The notes beneath the pieces were generated by a model. It ran no database searches. It was not told where the DNA came from and saw only the letters and a program-made list of their open reading frames with translations. A DNA stretch of 64,000 bases from an uncultured Blautia sp. Lineage in GTDB: Bacteria > Bacillota > Clostridia > Lachnospirales > Lachnospiraceae. Both the position numbers and the translations under genes were made by a program. Within the stretch, counting starts at the first letter, position 1; every line of letters begins with the position of its first letter. This document shows, piece after piece, positions 24,770-33,056 of the stretch. The stretch spans positions 1 to 64,000 of the forward strand of contig CAKRPO010000005.1 of NCBI GenBank assembly GCA_934378195.1, read 5' to 3'.

Positions 24770-26059
24770 ATGCAGAAATACAGTGAGATGAGCAAAGAAC
24801 AGCTTCAGGCTCTCAAGAAAGAGCTGGATCAGCAGTACGCAGAAATCAAGGCACAAGGACTTGCCCTGGATATGTCACGTGGTAAACCGTCAGTTGATCA
24901 GCTGAATATTTCCATGGATATGATGGATGTTCTGTCAAGCAGTACAGACCTGAGATGTGAGACAGGCGTTGACTGTCGTAACTATGGTGTAATGGATGGT
25001 ATTCCGGAAGCCAAACGTCTTCTTGGAGAAATTTCAGAGGTTGATCCGGAACACATTATTATTTATGGAAACTCCAGCCTGAACGTTATGTTTGATACTG
25101 TATCACGTTCTATGACCCATGGTATTATGGGAAACACTCCATGGTGTAAACTGGATAAAGTAAAATTCCTCTGTCCTGTTCCGGGATATGACCGTCATTT
25201 CAAGATCACAGAGTTCTTTGGAATTGAAATGATCAATGTCCCGATGTCACCGGAAGGCCCGGATATGGATATGGTTGAGAAACTGGTAAGTGAAGATCCG
25301 GCGATCAAAGGTATCTGGTGTGTACCGAAATATTCCAATCCGCAGGGATACACTTATTCAGAAGAAACTGTTAAACGTTTTGCAAATCTGAAACCGGCAG
25401 CACCGGATTTCCGTATTTACTGGGATAATGCTTACAGTGTACATCATCTCTATGATGATGAGAAAGAGCAGGATTTCCTTCTTGAAATTTTGGATGAATG
25501 TGCAAAAGCCGGAAACCCGGACATGGTTTATAAATTTACATCTACATCCAAGATCAGCTTCCCAGGATCAGGTATTGCAGCTCTGGCGGCATCTAAAGCA
25601 AACCTGGATGATATCCGCAAATACATTACGGTACAGACGATCGGACATGATAAACTGAATCAGCTTCGTCATGTAAAATTCTTCAAGAATCTTGATGGTG
25701 TTCATGCACATATGAGCAAACATGCAGCAATTCTTCGCCCGAAGTTTGAAATGGTTGAGGCAACTCTTGAGAAAGAACTTGGTGGACTTGGAATTGGAGA
25801 ATGGACAACACCAAAGGGTGGATATTTCATTTCGTTCGAATCCATGGAAGGATGCGCAAAGAAGATCGTAGCAATGGCAAAAGAAGCAGGCGTTGTTATG
25901 ACCGGAGCCGGAGCTACTTATCCATATGGCAAAGACCCGAAAGACAGCAATATCCGTATTGCACCGTCTTTCCCGCCAATTGATGAGCTTGAAAAAGCAG
26001 CACAGGTATTTGTCGTTTGTGTAAAACTTGCCAGCGTAGAGAAATTACTGGCAGAATAA
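24770..26059 (+). CDS. PLP-dependent aminotransferase, MocR-like/AspAT type Ic family
   Basis: 429 residues. The opening LALDMSRGKPSVDQLNISMD and NYGVMDGIPEAKRLLGEI are typical of the PF12897 aminotransferases, some of which are aspartate aminotransferases. YGNSSLNVMFD, GIWCVPKYSNPQGYTYS, YWDNAYSVHH (PLP-pyridine Asp) and TSTSKISFPGSG (PLP lysine) are present. There is no DNA-binding domain despite the family name. It is followed, after a 32-base gap, by the cell-wall operon. Confidence 0.88.
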   Translation: MQKYSEMSKEQLQALKKELDQQYAEIKAQGLALDMSRGKPSVDQLNISMDMMDVLSSSTDLRCETGVDCRNYGVMDGIPEAKRLLGEISEVDPEHIIIYGNSSLNVMFDTVSRSMTHGIMGNTPWCKLDKVKFLCPVPGYDRHFKITEFFGIEMINVPMSPEGPDMDMVEKLVSEDPAIKGIWCVPKYSNPQGYTYSEETVKRFANLKPAAPDFRIYWDNAYSVHHLYDDEKEQDFLLEILDECAKAGNPDMVYKFTSTSKISFPGSGIAALAASKANLDDIRKYITVQTIGHDKLNQLRHVKFFKNLDGVHAHMSKHAAILRPKFEMVEATLEKELGGLGIGEWTTPKGGYFISFESMEGCAKKIVAMAKEAGVVMTGAGATYPYGKDPKDSNIRIAPSFPPIDELEKAAQVFVVCVKLASVEKLLAE

Positions 26060-26091
26060 AATTTCATATTTCCGAATGTTAAGGAGGCGCC

Positions 26092-27549
26092 ATGGCGGAA
26101 GATAACAAGAGTATGGACAAAGGAAGAAAACTACTGATCGGTTTCATTATTGTACTGCTCCTGCTCACCGCAGGCGCCTACTTTTTTGGAGTTTACTATT
26201 TCACCGGGCATTTTCTTCCTGGTTCTCAGGTAAATGGATTTAACTGTTCTTATATGACAGAGAAAGAAGCAGAGAATCTGCTGGAACAGAAGACCGGGGT
26301 TTATGCACTCGCTGTACAGACAAGAGGTAATGGACAGGAAGGTATTACTGCGGATGAAATTAAGTTGAAATACACTTCCGATGGAAGTGTGAAGAAACTT
26401 CTTCATGAACAGAATCGTTTTATCTGGTTTCTGGCATTCAGCCAGCAAAAGACTTATGAACTACCTTCTTCTGTATCTTATGATGAGACATTGTTTGAAC
26501 AGAAGATTAACAGTCTGAAATGTATGCAGGACAATGTAGAGCCGGTAGATGCCTATATTAACGAGATTGATGACGGATTTGAAGTGGTTCCGGAGATTGA
26601 GGGTACAAAGATCGATCGTGAGAAACTGATGGAAGACATCAGAGATGCTGTCACTACTGGAAGAACTGTAGCAAATCTGGAAGATGACGGATGTTATATC
26701 AATCCGACTGTGTATGCAGATGACCTGACCAGGGACTGTGAGCAGATGAATGAGCTGACAGATGTGGTGGTTACTTATGATTTCAGTGACCGTAAGGAAA
26801 CAGTAGACAGAAGCGTGATCAAAAACTGGCTTACAAAAGATGAAAATGATGATCTGGTGCTGGATAAGGCTGTGATTGCCGATTATGTTTCCGGGCTTGC
26901 CCGGAAATATGATACGGTTGGAACAGAACGTACTTTTGATACATATGATAATCAGGAGATTACGGTATCCGGAGGTAATTATGGATGGGTGATCGATCAG
27001 GAGAAAGAAACAGAGGCACTGTATCAGGACATTATGTCTAAGAAGACAGAAGTTCGTGAGCCTGTTTACAAACAGGAAGCACAGAGCCGCAATGTAAATG
27101 ATATCGGATATTCATATATAGAAATTGACCTGACCCATCAAAGAATGGTATTATATCAGAATGGATCTCCGGTTGTAGATACCGGATTTATGGCAAGTAG
27201 CAGCACGCCGACAGGAGTTTACAGACTGGGTGAAAAGAAAGAATCTGCAATCCCGGGAAAGGATGCTTCGGACGAGACTGCCGTTTCAGATGCAAATGCT
27301 ACTTCGGTAGATTTCTGGATGCCATTTACAGATACACTTGGTATTTATGGAGAGCCGGGACTGGTTATTACGGATATGGATCTGACGGATTCAGCAGGAG
27401 AACTGGCTGATTTTGGAAGTTCTGATGATATGGAATTCAGTTCATCAGACAGCTGGATGAGCACAGAGGGCTGCGTGGTCGTACCGGAAGACCAGGCACA
27501 GACAATATATCAGAACGTAGATTCTGGATTGCCGATAATTATATATTGA
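26092..27549 (+). CDS. YkuD-type L,D-transpeptidase-like protein with altered active site
   Basis: 485 residues. Signal anchor at about 14-38, two peptidoglycan-binding-like domains (about 45-330), then a YkuD domain from about 342 (YSYIEIDLTHQRMVLYQNG). Active relatives in Clostridia read LHD...SHGC.N. Here they are GIYG (Tyr419 for His) and MSTEGCVVVP (Glu for His, Val for Asn/Arg); only Cys461 remains. The enzyme class crosslinks peptidoglycan stems 3-3. With the His lost, it may be inactive or use another route. Upstream of ddl and murF, and AAGGAGG precedes the ATG. Confidence 0.85.
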   Translation: MAEDNKSMDKGRKLLIGFIIVLLLLTAGAYFFGVYYFTGHFLPGSQVNGFNCSYMTEKEAENLLEQKTGVYALAVQTRGNGQEGITADEIKLKYTSDGSVKKLLHEQNRFIWFLAFSQQKTYELPSSVSYDETLFEQKINSLKCMQDNVEPVDAYINEIDDGFEVVPEIEGTKIDREKLMEDIRDAVTTGRTVANLEDDGCYINPTVYADDLTRDCEQMNELTDVVVTYDFSDRKETVDRSVIKNWLTKDENDDLVLDKAVIADYVSGLARKYDTVGTERTFDTYDNQEITVSGGNYGWVIDQEKETEALYQDIMSKKTEVREPVYKQEAQSRNVNDIGYSYIEIDLTHQRMVLYQNGSPVVDTGFMASSSTPTGVYRLGEKKESAIPGKDASDETAVSDANATSVDFWMPFTDTLGIYGEPGLVITDMDLTDSAGELADFGSSDDMEFSSSDSWMSTEGCVVVPEDQAQTIYQNVDSGLPIIIY

Positions 27550-27574
27550 TATTGATCGTGAGGATGATGAGAAA

Positions 27575-28609
27575 ATGAAAATTGTTGTATTAGCAGGTGG
27601 AACCAGTACAGAAAGAGATGTTTCAATCGTATCAGGAACAGGAATCTGTGGAGCGTTGAGACAGAAAGGACATCAGGCAATCCTGGTGGATGTTTTCTGC
27701 GGTCAGGAAGAAATAAACTGGGAAGATCCGTTCCCGGAAGAATATGATGTAGAGAAGGCAGTAGCTTATATCAGAGGATTTAATTCTCAGATGGCTGATC
27801 TGAAAAAAACAAGAAAAGATTTCTTTGGACCAAACGTGATCGAGCTCTGCAAGAAAGCAGATTTCGTTTTCCTGGGACTCCACGGAGCCAACGGAGAAGA
27901 CGGCAAACTGCAGGCGTCATTTGACCTGATGGGAATTCCATATACCGGAACCGGATATCTGAGTAGCGCTATGGCAATGGATAAGGGCGTGACCAAGGCT
28001 ATGTTCCAGATGAGAGGTGTTCCAACTCCTGCCGGCAAGGCAATGAAGAAAAAAGACCGTCTGGAAACTCCGCAGGAATTGGGCATGGATTTTCCGGTTG
28101 TAGTCAAGACCTGTTGCGGTGGTTCCAGCATCGGAGTTTATATCGTAGACAATCAGGAAGATTACACGAAGGCACTGGATGGTGCATTTACTTATGAAAA
28201 TGAAGTGGTTGTAGAAGAATTTGTAGAAGGTGTTGAGTATACAGTTGCCGTTGTTGACGGAACTGCTTATCCGGTAGTGCAGATCGTTCCAAAAGAAGGA
28301 TTCTATGATTATGAGAACAAATACAAACCAGGTGCAGTACAGGAAACCTGTCCGGCTCCAATCTCTGAAGAACTGACAAAACGTCTGCAGGAAGCGGCAG
28401 TAGATGGTTATCATGCACTGGAGATGGAGAGCTATGCCCGTCTTGACTTCATCGTGACCAAAGATGAAAAGATTTACTGTCTGGAGGCCAATACTCTTCC
28501 GGGAATGACACCGACCAGCCTGATTCCGCAGGAAGCGGCAGTTCTGGGAATGGATTATCCGACACTGTGTGAAGAACTGATTAAAGTGTCACAGAAGAAG
28601 TACGAATAA
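27575..28609 (+). CDS. ddl: D-alanine--D-alanine ligase
   Basis: 344 residues. ATP-grasp ligase: N-terminal LAGGTSTERDVSIVSG, GLHGANGEDGKLQ, the lid region MKKKDR, VVKTCCGGSSIGVYIV, EEFVEGVEYTVAVVDG, and the metal-binding C-terminal MESYARLDFIV and CLEANTLPGMTPTSLIPQ. It makes the D-Ala-D-Ala dipeptide for peptidoglycan. GTGAGGATGA is upstream, 25 bases after the transpeptidase-like gene. Confidence 0.95.
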   Translation: MKIVVLAGGTSTERDVSIVSGTGICGALRQKGHQAILVDVFCGQEEINWEDPFPEEYDVEKAVAYIRGFNSQMADLKKTRKDFFGPNVIELCKKADFVFLGLHGANGEDGKLQASFDLMGIPYTGTGYLSSAMAMDKGVTKAMFQMRGVPTPAGKAMKKKDRLETPQELGMDFPVVVKTCCGGSSIGVYIVDNQEDYTKALDGAFTYENEVVVEEFVEGVEYTVAVVDGTAYPVVQIVPKEGFYDYENKYKPGAVQETCPAPISEELTKRLQEAAVDGYHALEMESYARLDFIVTKDEKIYCLEANTLPGMTPTSLIPQEAAVLGMDYPTLCEELIKVSQKKYE

Positions 28610-28660
28610 CAGACGAATATGTGCCTGAATTGAGGCAGCATATCAGGAGAGGAAATTATC

Positions 28661-30031
28661 ATGAAAAATCTTACTTTGAGAAATCTCACAAAAGTATGCA
28701 ATGGTATCTGGCATGGAGATGATGCCCTGCTGGATCAGGAGATTTCTGCAATTACCACGGACAGCCGTAAGATTGAAAAAGGCTGCCTGTTTGTGCCAAT
28801 CGTAGGCGAGAGAGTGGATGCACACCGTTTTATTCCGGATGTGATGAGAAAGGGAGCGCTTGCAACGCTTTCAGAGAGAGAACTTCCGGATGCAGACTAT
28901 GCATATATTCAGATAGAATCTTCTCTGCAGGCAGTCAAAGACATTGCGGAATTTTATCTGGAGCAGCTTCAGATTCCGGTCGTTGGAATTACGGGAAGCG
29001 TTGGAAAAACAAGTACCAAAGAAGTGATCGCATCCGTTTTGAAAGAAAAATACCGTACTTTGAAAACACAGGGAAACTTTAATAATGAACTTGGACTGCC
29101 GCTTACTGTTTTCAGACTTCGTGATGAAGATCAGATTGCAGTTCTTGAAATGGGAATCAGTGATTTTGGAGAGATGACGCGTCTGACAAAGATTGCGAAA
29201 CCAGATACCTGTGTAATCACAAACATCGGTACCTGCCACCTGGAAAATCTGGGAGACAGAGATGGTGTTCTGAAGGCCAAGACAGAGATTTTCCAGTCTA
29301 TGAAAACGAATGGACATATTGTGCTGAATGGCGATGATGACAAACTTATCACGGTCAGTGAATACAATGGCGTGAAACCGGTTTTCTTTGGCCTGAATGA
29401 TAATCGTGATGTATATGCAGACCAGATTGAGAGCAAGGGACTGAAAGGGGTTGCCTGCCGTATCCATCTTGGTGAGGAGGCATTTGACGTTCTTGTCCCG
29501 ACACCGGGAATACATATGGTCTATAATGCACTGGCAGCAGCAGCCGTGGGACGTATTTATGGACTGACGATTGATGAGATCAAACGCGGCATTGAAAGCC
29601 TTGAGACGATCCGCGGACGTTTTAAAATGATCGAGACAGACAAGTTCCTGGTCGTAGATGATTGCTATAATGCCAATCCGATGTCTATGAAAGCATCTCT
29701 GGATGTACTTCATGATGGAGAGGGACGCAGAGTGGCGATTCTTGGCGATATGGGTGAACTTGGCGAAGATGAAATCGTACTTCATGAAGGAGTTGGTACA
29801 CATGCGGCGACATGTGGAATTGACGCCTGTGTATGTGTCGGAGATCTTGCCCTTCATATTGCGGAAGCTGCACGTAAAGCAAATCCGGAATTTCCGGTAT
29901 ATTATGAAAAAACAAGAGAATCTTTTCTGGAACATCTGAACGATTATGTGCAGAAAGGCGATACGATTCTTGTAAAAGCATCACATTTCATGAAATTTGA
30001 AGAAGTTGTAAAAGCACTGGAAGAAATGTAA
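28661..30031 (+). CDS. murF: UDP-N-acetylmuramoyl-tripeptide--D-alanyl-D-alanine ligase
   Basis: 456 residues. Mur-ligase layout: N-terminal ITTDSRKIEKGCLFVPIVGE, ATP loop VVGITGSVGKTSTKEVIASV, central TNIGTCHLENLGDRDGVLKAK, and the C-terminal VDDCYNANPMSMKASLDVL and LGDMGELG. It adds the Ddl product to UDP-MurNAc-tripeptide. AGGAGAGG precedes the ATG. A terminator follows, so the unit LDT-ddl-murF is closed. Confidence 0.95.
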   Translation: MKNLTLRNLTKVCNGIWHGDDALLDQEISAITTDSRKIEKGCLFVPIVGERVDAHRFIPDVMRKGALATLSERELPDADYAYIQIESSLQAVKDIAEFYLEQLQIPVVGITGSVGKTSTKEVIASVLKEKYRTLKTQGNFNNELGLPLTVFRLRDEDQIAVLEMGISDFGEMTRLTKIAKPDTCVITNIGTCHLENLGDRDGVLKAKTEIFQSMKTNGHIVLNGDDDKLITVSEYNGVKPVFFGLNDNRDVYADQIESKGLKGVACRIHLGEEAFDVLVPTPGIHMVYNALAAAAVGRIYGLTIDEIKRGIESLETIRGRFKMIETDKFLVVDDCYNANPMSMKASLDVLHDGEGRRVAILGDMGELGEDEIVLHEGVGTHAATCGIDACVCVGDLALHIAEAARKANPEFPVYYEKTRESFLEHLNDYVQKGDTILVKASHFMKFEEVVKALEEM

Positions 30032-30059
30032 TAATGTAACATTATAAAGAACAGTTTTT

Positions 30060-30096
30060 GCGCAGGCGGCCGTATAGTTGTCCTGCGTAATTTTTT
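30060..30096 (+). terminator. Terminator after murF
   Basis: CGCAGG (30061-30066) / CCTGCG (30082-30087) with further imperfect pairing, then AATTTTTT. Confidence 0.75.
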
Positions 30097-30242
30097 GCGA
30101 GAATTTGACGAACGATTTTTGTTTCTTATCCTTTTTAACAGGTGTAGAATAAGCTTAACGGTAACACTGTGATCCTGCATTTCACGGTGAACGTATCTTG
30201 TGGGATTACAGAAAAACAGACTGTGAATTCAAGGAGGGGCTT

Positions 30243-30863
30243 ATGCTGGAACGAATCATGGACCTGCAGATCCTGCTCTATCTGATGACTGTTCTTGGAA
30301 CAGTGGGAGGGATAGGCATGCTGGCGGTACACCTTACTTACAGAAGAACCCTGCGAAAGACAAAAGCAACAACGAACCTGAGAGAAAAATGGCTGAGTCT
30401 GTGGAAAACACGAGACAAACTTCTGAATCGGATGAATTTCCTGGTGTGGATTCCATCCTTACTGTCTACGGCTTGTTTGGGGCTGGCGCTTTTTTTTGTA
30501 TCGAGAATGCGGGACAACCAGGGCCTTTCCATGGGATATCTGTATATTGGAGCAGCAGTTCCGATCGTTCTTCTTGTTCTCAGACAGGCACTGGATTTCA
30601 GTTTCAAGGAAGAACTGGTAATGAATTCTCTGGCTGATTATATCCTTCAGGCAAGATCACGTAAAGAAAATCCACCTGCAGCACGAAAATATGAGCCAAC
30701 ACCGGCTGCACAGAAACTGGATCCGGTGCGTAAGGAAGAAATGGTAGAACAGATTGCTGCAAGTATCCGGCAGACCGCTGCTACAGGAAGTCATTTCAGT
30801 AAAATGCTCAGTCCGGAAGAAGAGGAGATTATGAGGGAGATCATTCGGGAATTTATGGAGTGA
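30243..30863 (+). CDS. Membrane protein of unknown function
   Basis: 206 residues from the ATG at 30243, behind AAGGAGGGG. The first hydrophobic helix is about 11-30 and two more are about 60-80 and 93-112. The long cytoplasmic tail is charged and rich in Glu, Arg and Ala, with EEEEIMREIIREFME at the end. No family was recognised; it is monocistronic. The stretch to the next gene holds repeat units only. Confidence 0.65.
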   Translation: MLERIMDLQILLYLMTVLGTVGGIGMLAVHLTYRRTLRKTKATTNLREKWLSLWKTRDKLLNRMNFLVWIPSLLSTACLGLALFFVSRMRDNQGLSMGYLYIGAAVPIVLLVLRQALDFSFKEELVMNSLADYILQARSRKENPPAARKYEPTPAAQKLDPVRKEEMVEQIAASIRQTAATGSHFSKMLSPEEEEIMREIIREFME

Positions 30864-30867
30864 GGAA

Positions 30868-30998
30868 TGACCAGGCGGCTGTGAACGGAGTGAACAGTAA
30901 CAGCGATAGTTCTTGTAGGTATGAGAAGGATTTGTTATACTTTTGATGCAGTATGTTTACTGTAGCAAAATATAACTGTGAACGTACTGAACAGTTAC
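30868..30998. repeat. Two copies of the MITE-end repeat between genes
   Basis: The 24 bases at 30878-30901 are identical to the right end of the MITE at 12129-12152, and TGACCA before it also matches. A diverged copy (CTGTGAACG...GAACAGTTAC) lies at 30976-30998. They could be the remains of another insertion or solo ends. The rest of 30864-31029 shows nothing else. Confidence 0.65.
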
Positions 30999-31068
30999 AA
31001 CAAATTTACGAAGGAGTACAAAAGTCGGAATGATCGTTGGAGATCATCAGGACTTCTATGAAGACACT

Positions 31069-32139
31069 ATGAATAAAAAAAGAGTTAGCTGGATTGAGCT
31101 GCTACGTATCATGGCATGCATCGGAGTGATCGGAATTCACGCAGGATCACAGCATTTTCGGGATATGCCGGTGGAATCTTCTGTATGGGCAGTTTCAAAC
31201 TTTTATCATGGAATTAATCGATTTGCGGTGGCTGTGTTTATCATGATCAGTGGATGTTTATACCTTGATGCGAAGCGTACCTGGGATCTGAAACGATTGT
31301 GGAAGAAAAATATTCTGCCGATAGCTGTTGCGTATGTTTTCTGGCAGGTATTTTATGCAGTATATCGGATTGTGATGAATGGGATTACTGCAAATGGAAC
31401 GAAGGCTGTTCTGATCAAATTTATGGTATATATCAGTAAATCGTATTTTCATCTCTGGTATCTCCCGATGCTGATCGGACTTCTGATCATTACACCGATG
31501 ATCTGGGAAATCGTAAACAGCACCAGAGGCAGGCAATGGGAAGAATATATGATCGTACTGTTTCTGGTATTTCAGATACTGCCGTATACTGTAAATTATT
31601 TTCCGCTTCCATGGAAAGAACATCTGATGGATATTCTGAATACTGTGCATCCGGAAATGGTCACCGGCTACATAGGATATTTTGTACTTGGGCATTACCT
31701 GTCTCATTATGAGATATCAAAGAAACTGGAATATCTGGTCTATGTATTGGGAGCAGGCCTGATTCTGGCGGCAATTGGACTTTGTTATATCAGTTCACAG
31801 AAAGCAGGAAAACCGGTACAGTCTTTCTATGAGAACTACACACTGGCCGGATTTTTCTGGGGAACTTCATTCTTTTTGTTTTTCAAAAATCATGTATCGA
31901 AGATGAAATGGAGTGAGAAGCAGGAGCAGATCATCTGTTATCTGGGAAGCTGCACATTTGGAATTTACCTGATTCATGCAGTTTGCAGAGATATTCTGCA
32001 CAGAGCAGGAATCGACAGCATGATGATCGGGAATACCGTGATCGCGATTCCAATCGTGATCGCAGTGATCTTTGTGGTCAGCCTCGTAGCGGTGATGATC
32101 ATTAAGAAGATTCCGGTGATTGGAAAGTGGATTGTATAA
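31069..32139 (+). CDS. Acyltransferase-3 family membrane protein
   Basis: 356 residues from ATG 31069 (an ATG at 31030 has AAGGAG at 13-base spacing and is possible). About ten helices. The N-terminal WIELLRIMACIGVIGIHAGS has the catalytic-type His of the family (PF01757), then ISGCLYLDAKRTWDLKRLWK and the end GSCTFGIYLIHAVCRD. These proteins transfer O-acetyl or succinyl groups to cell-wall polysaccharide or teichoic acid. The acceptor is unknown. Confidence 0.82.
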   Translation: MNKKRVSWIELLRIMACIGVIGIHAGSQHFRDMPVESSVWAVSNFYHGINRFAVAVFIMISGCLYLDAKRTWDLKRLWKKNILPIAVAYVFWQVFYAVYRIVMNGITANGTKAVLIKFMVYISKSYFHLWYLPMLIGLLIITPMIWEIVNSTRGRQWEEYMIVLFLVFQILPYTVNYFPLPWKEHLMDILNTVHPEMVTGYIGYFVLGHYLSHYEISKKLEYLVYVLGAGLILAAIGLCYISSQKAGKPVQSFYENYTLAGFFWGTSFFLFFKNHVSKMKWSEKQEQIICYLGSCTFGIYLIHAVCRDILHRAGIDSMMIGNTVIAIPIVIAVIFVVSLVAVMIIKKIPVIGKWIV

Positions 32140-32158
32140 AATGGTGAATATGCTTTAA

Positions 32159-32208
32159 AAAAACTCTGCCGGAGCCAGGGAATACCTGAACTTCGGCAGA
32201 GTTTTTGT
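32159..32208. terminator. Bidirectional terminator
   Basis: AAAACTCTGCCG (32160) / CGGCAGAGTTTTT (32194) with inner CAGG / CCTG pairing. It closes the acyltransferase gene; on the other strand it also ends in Ts and serves the 88-residue gene. Confidence 0.85.
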
Positions 32209-32279
32209 TTACTGGATTATTGAAATTTCTGGTTCAGAAGCTTGCGGACCTTTTACGGCAAATGAAATAGGCGGCGACT

Positions 32280-32546
32280 TCAATCTTCCTCAATTACCTG
32301 AATCTCAAGATAATCAAATTCAATATGCTCAATAAAGCTGTCCTGACGGAACCGGGTCTTTGAATGGCGCTTGAAATCAGAGATGTTGCTCTCCAGCCAG
32401 ATTGGATTCTCCAGATCAAAATCATAGCAGATTTCCTGCAATGCATGAAAGATCTTGTGTGTCCTTGTATCTTCCGAGTCATCGTCAATGACCAAATCTT
32501 TTAACATGTGGTTGTCTTTCCACATCTTTCCCCATAAACGAAACAT
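32280..32546 (-). CDS. Conserved hypothetical protein, 88 residues
   Basis: ATG at 32546 is preceded by AGAAAGG. Charged, mainly Asp/Glu-rich (DDDSEDTRTH, FDLENPIWLESNISDFKRHS), no membrane segment. The pattern WLESNI.DFKRH.KTRF resembles small uncharacterised proteins of Lachnospiraceae, recalled but not checked. It is followed downstream by the bidirectional terminator; upstream on the same strand is DUF1413. Confidence 0.7.
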   Translation of the reverse strand: MFRLWGKMWKDNHMLKDLVIDDDSEDTRTHKIFHALQEICYDFDLENPIWLESNISDFKRHSKTRFRQDSFIEHIEFDYLEIQVIEED

Positions 32547-32603
32547 AATATTGTTACCTTTCTGTTGAAATACTGAATTTTTTAATATTGGTGAAAAATC
32601 AAA

Positions 32604-32855
32604 TTAAAGTTTTTTATATATCTGCTGATTTTGTGGTGTTTTGCCTAAAGGTTCTATGACAGAAGAACCATCATTGCTATTGGCATAGGCAAGAACCATG
32701 GAACCTAATTTGGTACGATTGCCTTTTTTTATTCGATTCCATTCGAAACCTCGGAAAAGTTCTTTTACGATGAAAGATTCGCCTGTTTTTACATCATCCA
32801 GTGTTCTGATGACAATTTCAAATAAATCCTGTAATGAGGTATTCATATCTACCAT
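32604..32855 (-). CDS. DUF1413-domain protein
   Basis: 83 residues with AAGGAG before the ATG at 32855. The stretch GESFIVKELFRGFEWNRIKK, then NRTKLGSMVLAYANS, is the DUF1413 motif (PF07205), also found beside restriction or replication genes in other Firmicutes. Function unknown. The gene has a near-perfect promoter crossed by two operator-like repeats. Confidence 0.8.
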   Translation of the reverse strand: MVDMNTSLQDLFEIVIRTLDDVKTGESFIVKELFRGFEWNRIKKGNRTKLGSMVLAYANSNDGSSVIEPLGKTPQNQQIYKKL

Positions 32856-32877
32856 AATAATACTCCTTTCATATAAT

Positions 32878-32930
32878 GGCTACTAGCTACTTGTTAAAAG
32901 AATTATAGCTACTAGCTATTGATTTGTCAA
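32878..32930 (-). promoter_or_regulatory. Consensus promoter with two operator repeats before DUF1413
   Basis: On the minus strand TTGACA (32930-32925), 17 bases and TATAAT (32907-32902). TAGCTAGTAGC lies in the spacer (plus 32908-32918) and again 29 bases away near the start of the mRNA (plus 32879-32889). A perfect promoter masked by two identical boxes suggests tight repression. Confidence 0.72.
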
Positions 32931-32962
32931 GCACTTTTATTATATGTTCTCGTCAAAATTGA

Positions 32963-32991
32963 TTGCAGATTTTAGTGAGATAAAGTATAAT
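32963..32991 (+). promoter_or_regulatory. Promoter of the aconitase-family gene
   Basis: TTGCAG (32963-32968), 17 bases, TATAAT (32986-32991). The gene starts about 65 bases downstream. It lies back to back with the DUF1413 promoter. Confidence 0.55.
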
Positions 32992-33056
32992 AAAAACACA
33001 TTTGGCATAAATCGCAGGGCGATGAATGTGTAATCTTTATGAATGGAGGAGTTACA

